In this document: positions 25,879 to 33,238 of the stretch, in pieces
Position numbering within the stretch: the first letter of the stretch is position 1
Layout of the letters: each line of letters begins with the position of its first letter
NCBI RefSeq assembly: GCF_020535545.1
Contig: NZ_CP084752.1
Coordinates: forward strand, 3,313,501 to 3,377,500
Source of the DNA: Roseateles sp. XES5
GTDB taxonomy: Bacteria; Pseudomonadota; Alphaproteobacteria; Rhizobiales; Rhizobiaceae
Direction of reading: 5' to 3'
DNA: 64,000 nt
Program-made: the position numbers and the translations under genes
Notes under the pieces: model-generated
Told to the model about the DNA's origin: nothing
Databases searched by the model: none
The model's input: the letters and a program-made list of their open reading frames with translations, nothing else

Positions 25879-26574
25879 TCAGCCGGCAAGCATGTTGTGC
25901 TTGCGCTTCATGAATTCCTTGGCTGTTTCCACCGCCACGGCCGCGTCGCGGCAGTAGGCATCGGCGCCGACGGCCTTGCCGAATTCCTCGTTCAGCGGCG
26001 CGCCGCCGACGAGAACGACGTAGTCGTCGCGCAGGCCCTTTTCCTTCATCGTGTCGATGACGACCTTCATGTAGGGCATGGTGGTCGTCAGCAGGGCGGA
26101 CATGCCGAGAATGTCGGGCTGTTCGCGCTCGATGGCTTCGAGGTAGTTCTCGACCGGGTTGTTGATGCCGAGGTCGATGACGTCGAAACCGGCGCCTTCC
26201 ATCATCATGCCGACGAGGTTCTTGCCGATGTCGTGGATGTCGCCCTTGACGGTGCCGATGACCATCTTGCCCTGCTTCGGCGCGCCGGTGGCGGCAAGCA
26301 GCGGACGCAGGATCGACATGCCGGCCTTCATCGCATTGGCCGAGAGCAGAACTTCCGGAACGAAGAGGATGCCGTCGCGGAAGTCGACGCCGACGATGCG
26401 CATGCCTTCGACGAGAGCCTGGGTGAGAACGTCATAGGGTGCCCAGCCGCGCTCGAGCAGGATGTTCGTGCCCTCTTCGATCTCTTCCTTGAGGCCGTCG
26501 TAGAGGTCGTCGTGCATCTGCTGCACAAGCTCTTCGTCGGAGAGATCGGCGAGAATGATTTCGTCGTCAGACAT
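25879..26574 (-). CDS. Methyltransferase corrinoid protein (MtbC/MtgC-like)
   Basis: A 231-aa cobalamin-binding protein that would carry the methyl group between the two methyltransferases. The N-terminal helical cap (B12-binding_2, about 12-95) precedes the Rossmann B12-binding domain. The cobalt-ligating motif DxHxxG is present as D112, H114 and G117 in KGDIHDIGKNL, and the later VLVGGAPLNEEF closes the base-off binding site. It is divergent from the mttB-type gene at 26947 and separated from the rest of the minus-strand cluster by a terminator, so it may be expressed at a different level, as expected for a carrier needed in large amounts. Confidence 0.93.
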   Translation of the reverse strand: MSDDEIILADLSDEELVQQMHDDLYDGLKEEIEEGTNILLERGWAPYDVLTQALVEGMRIVGVDFRDGILFVPEVLLSANAMKAGMSILRPLLAATGAPKQGKMVIGTVKGDIHDIGKNLVGMMMEGAGFDVIDLGINNPVENYLEAIEREQPDILGMSALLTTTMPYMKVVIDTMKEKGLRDDYVVLVGGAPLNEEFGKAVGADAYCRDAAVAVETAKEFMKRKHNMLAG

Positions 26575-26607
26575 GTTGGTTCCTCGTCTCCATTGGCACT
26601 GCGGTCG

Positions 26608-26651
26608 CAGGTTCGTCGTACAAGGAATATCCTTCCTCTTGCGCGAACCTG
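26608..26651. promoter_or_regulatory. Nested inverted repeat in the divergent promoter region
   Basis: CAGGTTCG (26608-26615) pairs with CGAACCTG (26644-26651), and inside it AAGGA (26622-26626) pairs with TCCTT (26630-26634). It lies 34 bases upstream of the corrinoid protein start, within the 372-base gap shared with the mttB-type gene. It could be an operator or an mRNA leader hairpin; the regulator is unknown. Confidence 0.5.
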
Positions 26652-26946
26652 ATTTTGAAAGCGACGTCGCATACAGCGAAAAGCGACCCGCCGAACGCTT
26701 GTTTCCTCCTTACTCCGTAAAGCCGTGAATTGACAGTGCAAACAGGAGAAGAGCGCTACGATGTCCGTCGCAATCCCGCTATAGTCCTTGCGGCATCGGT
26801 ATCCAGCGTGCGCCACCGCTTGGCGCATTGAGAACCGCCCTCTACCGGCGGCTTGCTAGCATAGGAAAAGAGGCGTGTTCGGGCGCCGCAAGAACAAGAC
26901 GAAAAGGGGCCTTCGGGCACCGGAACTAACCAAGGAAAGACGGATC

Positions 26947-28518
26947 ATGAGCGACGATATCCAGCAGGTGGCAGGCGAAGGCGGTGGTCGCCGTTCGCGT
27001 GAGGGTCGCGGCGCGGCCGCACGGCGCGCATCGCGCACCGGGGGCGGCCCGGGCCCGTCGCTGCCCTACATCACCCGCAAGATCAAGGAATACGAGGTCC
27101 TCGACGAGGAAGGCCTGTCGCTGATCGAGCGCAATGCCGACCGGGTTCTGGAGGAGATCGGCATCGAATTCCGCGAAGACCCGGAAGCCCTTGCCCTGTG
27201 GAAGGAAGCCGGCGCGGACGTGCGCGGCGAGCGCGTGCATTTCCCCAAGGGACTCTGCCGCGAACTGCTGAAGACCGCCCCGTCCGAATTCACCTGGCAT
27301 GCCCGCAATCCCGAGCGCAGCGTGCATATCGGCGGCAAGGCCACCGTCTTCGTGCCGGTCTACGGCCCGCCCTTCGTGCGCGACCTCGATGGCAACCGCC
27401 GCTATGCGACGATCGAGGACTTCCGCAATTTCGTGAAGCTCGCCTATATGGCGCCGTCCATGCATTCCTCGGGCGGCACGGTTTGCGAGCCGGTGGACGT
27501 TCCGGTGAACAAGCGTCACCTGGACATGGTCTACACCCACCTGAAATATTCCGACAAGCCGTTCATGGGTTCCGTCACCGCGCCGGAACGCGCGGAAGAC
27601 TCCATCGCCATGGCCAAGATCGTCTTCGGCGACGAATTCGTCGAAAACAACACGGTCATGATGAACCTGATCAATGCCAACTCGCCGATGGTCTTCGACG
27701 AGACCATGGTGGGCGCGCTCAAGGTCTATGCCCGCCATAACCAGGCCTGCGTCGTCTCGCCGTTCATCCTGTCGGGCGCCATGAGCCCGGTCACGGTCGC
27801 CGGCACGCTGACGCAGATTCTCGCCGAAGTTCTCGCCGGCGCCTCCTTCACCCAGCTCATCCGCAAGGGTGCGCCGGTTCTGTTCGGCACCTTCGCGGCC
27901 TCGATCTCCATGCAGTCGGGCGCGCCGACCTTCGGTTCGCCGGAGCCCTCGCTCGTCTCCTACGGCGCGGCCCAGCTCGCCCGCCGTCTCGGCATCCCGT
28001 TCCGTACCGGCGGTTCGCTCTGTGGTTCGAAGATCCCGGACGCGCAGGCCGCCCACGAATCGGCCAACACGCTGAACATGACGCTGCTCGCCGGCACCAA
28101 CTTCGTGCTGCACGCCGCCGGCTGGCTGGAAGGCGGCCTCGTCGCCTCCTACGAAAAGTTCATGATCGACCAGGACCAGCTCGGCATGCAGCAGAAGTTC
28201 GCCGAGGGCATCGACCTCTCGGAGAATGCCCAGGCGCTCGACGCCATCCGCGAAGTCGGCCCGGGCAGCCATTATCTCGGCTGCGCCCATACCCAGGCCA
28301 ACTTCCAGACCGCCTTCTACCGCTCGCCGCTCGCCGACAACAACTCGTTCGAGCAGTGGGAAATCGAAGGCCAGAAGCGCATCGAGGACCGCGCCAACGC
28401 GCTTTGCCGCACCTGGCTGGAAAGCTACGAGGCACCCTATCTCGATCCGTCCATCGACGACGCCCTGCTCGCCTTCATCAAGGGACGCAAGGACTCGATG
28501 CCGGACGCCTTCACCTGA
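26947..28518 (+). CDS. Trimethylamine methyltransferase family protein, non-pyrrolysine (MttB/MtgB-like)
   Basis: A 523-aa TIM-barrel methyltransferase that would demethylate a quaternary amine and methylate the corrinoid protein. The family core runs from about 48 (LPYITRKIKEYEVLDEEGL) to the end, with MHSSGGTVCEPVDVPVN, SGAMSPVTVAGTL and GSLCGSKIPDAQAAHESANT. There is no in-frame TAG, so no pyrrolysine. Members lacking it include the glycine betaine enzyme MtgB, so a betaine substrate is the leading inference. Residues about 10-45 are an unusual Gly/Arg-rich arm (GGGRRSREGRGAAARRASR). AAGGAAAG precedes the ATG at 26947. Confidence 0.9.
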   Translation: MSDDIQQVAGEGGGRRSREGRGAAARRASRTGGGPGPSLPYITRKIKEYEVLDEEGLSLIERNADRVLEEIGIEFREDPEALALWKEAGADVRGERVHFPKGLCRELLKTAPSEFTWHARNPERSVHIGGKATVFVPVYGPPFVRDLDGNRRYATIEDFRNFVKLAYMAPSMHSSGGTVCEPVDVPVNKRHLDMVYTHLKYSDKPFMGSVTAPERAEDSIAMAKIVFGDEFVENNTVMMNLINANSPMVFDETMVGALKVYARHNQACVVSPFILSGAMSPVTVAGTLTQILAEVLAGASFTQLIRKGAPVLFGTFAASISMQSGAPTFGSPEPSLVSYGAAQLARRLGIPFRTGGSLCGSKIPDAQAAHESANTLNMTLLAGTNFVLHAAGWLEGGLVASYEKFMIDQDQLGMQQKFAEGIDLSENAQALDAIREVGPGSHYLGCAHTQANFQTAFYRSPLADNNSFEQWEIEGQKRIEDRANALCRTWLESYEAPYLDPSIDDALLAFIKGRKDSMPDAFT

Positions 28519-28629
28519 AAGGGTCCCGATCGCGCCAGGGAGCAAGGCGGAGCGACGCGGGTGGCGGACATGATCCAGAAGGAAGTCTGGCGCCCGCATT
28601 ATGAACTCAAGGGGGACGTGACCAAGTGA
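28519..28629 (+). other. In-frame extension after the mttB-type stop, or small coupled ORF
   Basis: After the TGA at 28516-28518 the same frame stays open for 36 codons and ends with a TGA at 28627-28629. The last 22 codons read VADMIQKEVWRPHYELKGDV plus TK, and could start at the GTG 28561 (GGAG upstream) or the ATG 28570. The final stop overlaps the GTG start of the Fe-S gene in a GTGA. It may be a readthrough extension, a tiny coupled peptide, or chance. Confidence 0.4.
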
Positions 28630-29318
28630 GGCCGCGTCGCCCCGCGTTTGAAGAAATCCGTGCGGCTCTCGAGCCGCACGGTCTTTTTTTGCGCGGCTTC
28701 GTGAATTTTTCCGAGGGCGAAGCCGCCCCGCTTCTGGCGGACGGTCGTCCTGCCGCCAGCGTCCTTCTCGTCGGCAATATCGGCAGCGCCTTCTGGCCGG
28801 CCTTCTCTCGCTGGCGTGCGGCGCATCCGGATCGCGGCGGCGCCGACCCGCTCGACACCTGGTCGAAGGATGCCCTCCGCCCGATTGCGGACGCGCAGAC
28901 CGCCACCGCCTGGTTCCCCTCCGATCCGCCCTGGCAGCCCTTCCAGCAATGGGCCATGCGCGCGGAGGGTCTGAAAGCCTCGCCGCTCGGCATCCTCATC
29001 CATCCCGTCTACGGTCTTTGGCACGGCTATCGTGGCGCGCTCGGTTTTGCGGAGAGGATCGATGCGGCGCTCCCGGACATGCAACCGCATCCCTGTGACC
29101 GCTGTCCCGACAAGCCATGCCTGACGACCTGTCCGGCCGCGGCGGTTCGCGCGGAGGCCTTCGATGTCGCCGCCTGCCGCGCCCTTCTGCGCATGCCCGA
29201 AGGGCAGGGCGGCTGCATGGCCTCCGGCTGTCTTGCCCGCGCCGCCTGTCCCGTCGGCACCGCCTACCGCTATAACGACGCCCAGCTCCGCTTCCACATG
29301 GCCGCGCTGTCGCTTTGA
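28626..29318 (+). CDS. QueG-like 4Fe-4S ferredoxin-type protein
   Basis: A 230-aa protein whose C-terminal part carries Fe-S cysteines. There is C157, C160, C165 and C169 in CDRCPDKPCLTTCP, and C184, C197, C202 and C208 in the second set, enough for two [4Fe-4S] clusters. The middle part (LASPLGILIHPVYGLWHGYRGAL-like) resembles the tail of epoxyqueuosine reductase QueG, but the B12-binding N-terminal half is missing, so it is not a full QueG. It starts with GTG overlapping the preceding stop. Being downstream of the mttB-type gene, it could donate electrons for corrinoid reactivation; that is inference. Confidence 0.7.
   Translation: MRPRRPAFEEIRAALEPHGLFLRGFVNFSEGEAAPLLADGRPAASVLLVGNIGSAFWPAFSRWRAAHPDRGGADPLDTWSKDALRPIADAQTATAWFPSDPPWQPFQQWAMRAEGLKASPLGILIHPVYGLWHGYRGALGFAERIDAALPDMQPHPCDRCPDKPCLTTCPAAAVRAEAFDVAACRALLRMPEGQGGCMASGCLARAACPVGTAYRYNDAQLRFHMAALSL
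28659..28690 (+). terminator. Terminator-like hairpin inside the start of the Fe-S gene
   Basis: CGTGCGGCTC (28659-28668) and GAGCCGCACG (28671-28680) form a near-perfect stem, followed by GTC and a run of seven T (28684-28690). It covers codons 12-22 of the Fe-S gene, so it could end the mttB-type transcript or act as an attenuator. Confidence 0.65.
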
Positions 29319-29373
29319 CCTTTCCATGGGAATCGCTGCTAAATTCGCCGCATTGCGCGTGGAGCCAAGGGGC

Positions 29374-30126
29374 ATGCGGCCTTTCCTGTTTTTCCCAATC
29401 CTGTTTTTCGCCTTTGCCTTGCGGAGCGTCGCCATGGCCGAACCGCCGAAATGCGCCGAGATCGAGTATCTGTCTGGCCGCTACACCGTCTGCACCTTCG
29501 ATCCGGGCAAGGAGACGATCCGGCTCTATGGCGCGAAGACGCTCGGCACGGCCGGCGCGACCTATAACCAGCTCAACACCCATCTGCTGCGCAATGGCCA
29601 GCACATGTCCTTCGCCATGAATGGCGGCATGTACCATCCCGACTACGGGCCGGTGGGGCTTTTGGTGGAGCAGGGCAGGCAAACGGGCGTGCTCAACAGG
29701 GGCGATGCGTTCGGCAATTTCTTCATGAAGCCGAACGGGGTGTTCTGGGTGGCGGACGGCAAGGCAGGCGTGATGGAGACCGAGGCCTATGCGAAGGCCG
29801 GTCTTGCGCCCGTCGCGGCGACACAGTCCGGGCCGATGCTCGTCATCGACGGGACGATCCATCCGCGCTTCCTGCCCGATGCCACCAGTCTGCAGATCCG
29901 CAATGGCGTCGGTATCCTGCCGGACGGGCGCGTCGCCTTCGCGATTTCCAACGATCCGGTTCGTTTCCACGATTTCGCGACGCTTTTCCGGGACCGGTTG
30001 CAATGCCGCAACGCGCTCTTTCTCGACGGCAGCATTTCCAGCCTCTATTCCCCGGAAACCCGGCGCCATGACCGGAACGCCGTCATGGGCACGATCATCG
30101 CCGTCGTGAAAAATCTGCCCTGGTGA
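29374..30126 (+). CDS. Exported phosphodiester glycosidase-family protein (NAGPA/DUF2233)
   Basis: A 250-aa protein with a signal peptide (FLFFPILFFAFALRSVAMA) and the NAGPA-like fold. Landmarks are FAMNGGMYHPDYGPVGLLVE, GNFFMKPNGVFWV, ATQSGPMLVIDG and NALFLDGSISSLYSP. Relatives cleave sugar phosphodiesters; the substrate here is unknown and the site is probably periplasmic. The ATG at 29374 is preceded by AAGGGG. It is monocistronic, between the Fe-S gene and the sigma factor. Confidence 0.85.
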   Translation: MRPFLFFPILFFAFALRSVAMAEPPKCAEIEYLSGRYTVCTFDPGKETIRLYGAKTLGTAGATYNQLNTHLLRNGQHMSFAMNGGMYHPDYGPVGLLVEQGRQTGVLNRGDAFGNFFMKPNGVFWVADGKAGVMETEAYAKAGLAPVAATQSGPMLVIDGTIHPRFLPDATSLQIRNGVGILPDGRVAFAISNDPVRFHDFATLFRDRLQCRNALFLDGSISSLYSPETRRHDRNAVMGTIIAVVKNLPW

Positions 30127-30205
30127 GAAATTTTTTCGACCGTCACCAAAGGATCGCCGCCTGACGCACGTCTGAAGGGATAGTGCACGCAATCGGGATG
30201 GACCC

Positions 30206-30727
30206 GTGGAAACAGAACTCGTCGAGAAGGCGGCTTTGGGAGACCGGCAGGCATTCGCCGCGCTGGTCGAAAGCCGCTATGATTTCATTCATGCCGTTGC
30301 CTGGCGATGGTGTGGCGACCGGCAGGATGCCGAGGACGTGGCGCAGGAGGTGTGCATACGCCTTGCCGGCGCCATCCGCGGCTTCAAGGGCGCGAGCCGC
30401 TTCGGCACCTGGCTCTATACGGTGACGCTCAATGCCGCCCGCGACCAGATGCGCAAGCGCCGCCGGGCCGAATGGCGCGATGCGGCCTATCTGCGCGAGA
30501 AGGCGGTGCTGGAAGGCACGGCCGGCGAGGAGGACAACGAAGAGCTTTGGCAGGCCGTGCGCCAGCTTCCGGACAAGCAGCGCGACGCGGTGCTGCTGAT
30601 CTACGGCGAAGGCCTCAGCCATGCCGCGGCCGCCGAGGTGCTCGGCTGCGCCGAAACGACGATTTCCTGGCATGTGCACGAGGCCCGCAAGCGCCTGAAG
30701 GTGCTGCTGCGCGATGCCGCCGCGTGA
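30206..30727 (+). CDS. ECF-type RNA polymerase sigma factor
   Basis: A 173-aa group IV sigma factor. Region 2 (about 18-85) shows YDFIHAVAWRWCGDRQDAED and RFGTWLYTVTLNAARD; region 4 (about 115-165) shows QLPDKQRDAVLLIYGEGLSH and TTISWHVHEARKRLK. The start is a GTG at 30206; no in-frame ATG is close. The next gene, 15 bases downstream, has a cytoplasmic N-terminus, a single membrane span and an exported VWA domain, the layout of an anti-sigma or sensor partner. Confidence 0.9.
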   Translation: METELVEKAALGDRQAFAALVESRYDFIHAVAWRWCGDRQDAEDVAQEVCIRLAGAIRGFKGASRFGTWLYTVTLNAARDQMRKRRRAEWRDAAYLREKAVLEGTAGEEDNEELWQAVRQLPDKQRDAVLLIYGEGLSHAAAAEVLGCAETTISWHVHEARKRLKVLLRDAAA

Positions 30728-30742
30728 CGGAAGGATAGACCG

Positions 30743-32821
30743 ATGACCGATCTCGACCTCGAAAAACTCGCCCGCCGCGCAGCCCCGGCCGCCGACGCCT
30801 CGGCGCGCGCCCAGGCGCTTGCCGCCGCCATGCAGGCCTTCGACGATGCGGAAAAAAATGCGGATGCGCCCCAAGGTTCGGCCGATGGCGGGCGTCGAAG
30901 CTCCATCTTCAACTGGATATGGAGCCCCATCATGAACCGCAGACTTCTCGCCGGCTCGGCCCTTGCCACGCTGCTCGTCGTGCCCGTCGCCGGCCTCGTC
31001 ACCTATGAACTGGTGCGCAACGGCACGGTGCCGCTGACAAGCGAAACGCAGATCGCGGCAAAGCCGTCCGAGCAGCAGGACCGGCGTGCCGGCGGCCAGG
31101 ACGAAAAGAAGAAGGAGGCGGCCAATACGGGTGAGCTCGCCGCGCTTCAAAAGGCAGAGCAGGCGCGGGTGCGGCAATCCGCGGAAGCTGCCGCCAGCGC
31201 CAAGGCCGCGGCAGACAGCGAACAGAACACGCTGGCCGCCGAGCCGCTTGCCGAAATCCGGGCGGACGACGCCCTTGCCGCCGCGCCTGAGGCGTTCTCG
31301 CTCGGCGGAGCCGTCGCCACGGAGGAGCTGAGCCGCGCCGTCGTGCAGCCTTCGGGCGTTGCCGACAGCCTTGCGATGCCGGTGCCGGAAGAGGATCGCG
31401 AGCGCTTTGCCTCCGCCGATCCGAACCCCGTGAAGAGCGTCGCCACCGATCCGGTCTCGACCTTCTCGGCCGATGTCGACACGGCCTCCTATTCCTATGT
31501 GCGCCGGTCGCTGCTCGGCGGCAGCCTGCCGGATGCGGAGGCGGTGCGGGTCGAGGAGATGGTCAACTACTTCCCCTATGACTGGAAGGGGCCGGAGACG
31601 GCGGAAAAGCCGTTCAACGCCACCGTCACCGTCATGCCGACGCCGTGGAACAAGGACACGGAGCTTCTGCATATCGGCATCAAGGGTTTCGACAAGGTAC
31701 CGGCGCAGCAGCCTTCGGCCAACCTCGTCTTCCTTATCGACGTCTCCGGCTCGATGGACGAAGCCGACAAGCTGCCGCTCCTGAAAAGCGCTTTCCGGCT
31801 CTTGGTCGGCAAGCTGAAGGATACGGACACGGTGTCCATCGTCACCTATGCCGGCGAGGCCGGCGTGGTGCTGGAGCCGACGCAGGCGAAGGAACGGGAA
31901 AAGATTCTCGACGCCATCGACAATCTCCAGCCCGGTGGCTCGACGGCCGGGGCGGAGGGCATCGAGACGGCCTACAAGCTGGCGCAGAAGGCGTTCAAGA
32001 CGGACGGCGTCAACCGCGTCATGCTGGCGACGGACGGCGATTTCAATGTCGGCCCGGCCAGCGACGAGGATCTCAAGCGCATCATCGAGGAGCGCCGCAA
32101 GAGCGGCATCTTCCTCTCGGTGCTCGGCTTCGGTCGCGGCGACTACAATGACGGCATGATGCAGACGCTGGCGCAGAACGGCAACGGCACGGCCGCCTAT
32201 ATCGATACGCTCGCCGAGGCGCAGAAGGCGCTGGTGGAGGAGGCGGGCGCCTCGCTCTTCCCCATCGCCAAGGATGTGAAGTTCCAGATCGAGTTCAATC
32301 CGGAGCGCATCGCCGAGTACCGCCTGATCGGCTACGAGACCCGCATTCTCAACCGCGAGGATTTCAACAACGACAAGGTGGATGCCGGCGATATCGGGTC
32401 CGGTCATCGCGTCACCGCTATCTACGAGGTGACGCCGAAGGGCAGCCCCGCGGTGCTGAACGATCCGCTGCGCTACGGCAAGGGCGAAGCGGCCGAGGCC
32501 GCGGCAACGGGCAGTTCCGAACTCGCCTTCCTCAAGATGCGCTGGAAGAAGCCGGATGGCGACACGAGCGAGCTCGTGACGATGCCGGTGACGGACGCCA
32601 ATGCGGTTGCCGATGTGAATGCGGCGTCCAATGACATCCGCTTCTCCGTCGCCGTCGCGGCCTTCGGGCAGAAGCTCAAGGGTGTTTCCGCCTTGCAGGA
32701 TTATGCCTACGGCTCGGTCCTCGGCCTTGCCGAAGCCGCCAGGGGCAACGATCCCTTCGGCTACCGGGCGGAGTTCCTGAAGCTCGTTCAACTGGCCGGC
32801 GGGCTTTCGGGCGGGAAGTGA
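30743..32821 (+). CDS. Membrane-anchored VWA-domain protein (YfbK-like, DUF3520), candidate anti-sigma partner
   Basis: A 692-aa protein. The first about 65 residues are cytoplasmic, a membrane span follows (about 70-92, LLAGSALATLLVVPVAGLV), then an Ala/Glu/Lys-rich linker, and a von Willebrand A domain at about 325-510. Its metal-binding MIDAS reads LIDVSGSMDEADK. The C-terminal part is of the DUF3520 type found in YfbK. Because the gene directly follows the ECF sigma factor, its short cytoplasmic N-terminus may hold the sigma factor; this is inference. A GGAAGGA site precedes the ATG at 30743. Confidence 0.87.
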   Translation: MTDLDLEKLARRAAPAADASARAQALAAAMQAFDDAEKNADAPQGSADGGRRSSIFNWIWSPIMNRRLLAGSALATLLVVPVAGLVTYELVRNGTVPLTSETQIAAKPSEQQDRRAGGQDEKKKEAANTGELAALQKAEQARVRQSAEAAASAKAAADSEQNTLAAEPLAEIRADDALAAAPEAFSLGGAVATEELSRAVVQPSGVADSLAMPVPEEDRERFASADPNPVKSVATDPVSTFSADVDTASYSYVRRSLLGGSLPDAEAVRVEEMVNYFPYDWKGPETAEKPFNATVTVMPTPWNKDTELLHIGIKGFDKVPAQQPSANLVFLIDVSGSMDEADKLPLLKSAFRLLVGKLKDTDTVSIVTYAGEAGVVLEPTQAKEREKILDAIDNLQPGGSTAGAEGIETAYKLAQKAFKTDGVNRVMLATDGDFNVGPASDEDLKRIIEERRKSGIFLSVLGFGRGDYNDGMMQTLAQNGNGTAAYIDTLAEAQKALVEEAGASLFPIAKDVKFQIEFNPERIAEYRLIGYETRILNREDFNNDKVDAGDIGSGHRVTAIYEVTPKGSPAVLNDPLRYGKGEAAEAAATGSSELAFLKMRWKKPDGDTSELVTMPVTDANAVADVNAASNDIRFSVAVAAFGQKLKGVSALQDYAYGSVLGLAEAARGNDPFGYRAEFLKLVQLAGGLSGGK

Positions 32822-32852
32822 GACGATTGCGCCTCAAGCGCCGCATTGTTGA

Positions 32853-32880
32853 CCCTTCTCCCCGTGCGCGGGGAGAAGGG
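32853..32880. repeat. Short palindromic repeat, also a terminator
   Basis: CCCTTCTCCCCG (32853-32864) and CGGGGAGAAGGG (32869-32880) form a perfect 12-bp stem with a 4-base loop. A related hairpin lies at 53978-53997 and a distinct but similar-looking one inside cobN. This CCTTCTCCCC type is a common rhizobial intergenic repeat. It separates the convergent VWA and DUF1127-like genes. Confidence 0.7.
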
Positions 32881-32881
32881 C

Positions 32882-33172
32882 TCACGCCGCCGGCTTCTCC
32901 CATCTTTTGCCGAAAGAAGCCAATGCGTCATCCGCTTCGCCCTGTCGGTGGAGCGTAGGGGGCGGCAGCCGGATGAGGGGCGCGGTCCAGCGCCTTTCCT
33001 TCATTCGGGGCAGCGCCTCGCAGGAGGGCCTGCCCGCCTCGACGAGGTCGAGCCCCGCATCGCGCAGCAGCCGCCTGTCCTTGCGTGCGACAAGCATCTG
33101 CAGGGCTGCCCGCTCCGCCCGCTTTTGTCGATAACGCTTCATCCTCTCCAGCACTCTTGTGAAAATACCCAT
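32882..33172 (-). CDS. DUF1127-like protein with extended C-terminus
   Basis: A 96-aa basic protein. Its N-terminal half has the DUF1127 pattern (RYRQKRAERAALQMLVARKD then RRLLRDAGLDLVEA). The C-terminal half is proline- and arginine-rich and without known match. It is divergent from the LysR gene at 33239, repeating the LysR/DUF1127 arrangement at 16.2-17.5 kb, and the gap carries a CAAACGAATA motif. Probably a regulated mini-protein. Confidence 0.65.
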   Translation of the reverse strand: MGIFTRVLERMKRYRQKRAERAALQMLVARKDRRLLRDAGLDLVEAGRPSCEALPRMKERRWTAPLIRLPPPTLHRQGEADDALASFGKRWEKPAA

Positions 33173-33225
33173 GGCCGTCGCCTTTCATTCCTTTGGCACA
33201 GCCAAGCAAAGCTCTAGACATTTCA

Positions 33226-33235
33226 CAAACGAATA
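33226..33235. promoter_or_regulatory. CAAACGAATA motif between LysR and DUF1127-like genes
   Basis: The ten bases CAAACGAATA also occur at 16238-16247 in front of the other DUF1127 gene. The copy here lies 54 bases upstream of the minus-strand start (33172) and just before the LysR start. It is a candidate binding site of one or both LysR proteins. Confidence 0.45.
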
Positions 33236-33238
33236 GCG

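Noticed and set aside
26947..28518. Pyrrolysine in the mttB-type protein
   Set aside because: The whole frame reads through without a TAG, so no UAG-encoded pyrrolysine is present.
28626..29318. Calling this gene queG
   Set aside because: Only the Fe-S C-terminal part resembles QueG; the N-terminal cobalamin-binding half is absent and the protein is about 230 aa, much shorter than QueG.
30143..32791. An 882-codon open frame on the minus strand opposite the VWA-domain gene
   Set aside because: It mirrors a real, domain-bearing gene in GC-rich DNA; its protein is rich in R, G, A, H and L and shows no family. Similar mirror frames exist opposite cobN (49466-51751), the ASKHA gene (18743-20635) and the coiled-coil gene (44113-46170).
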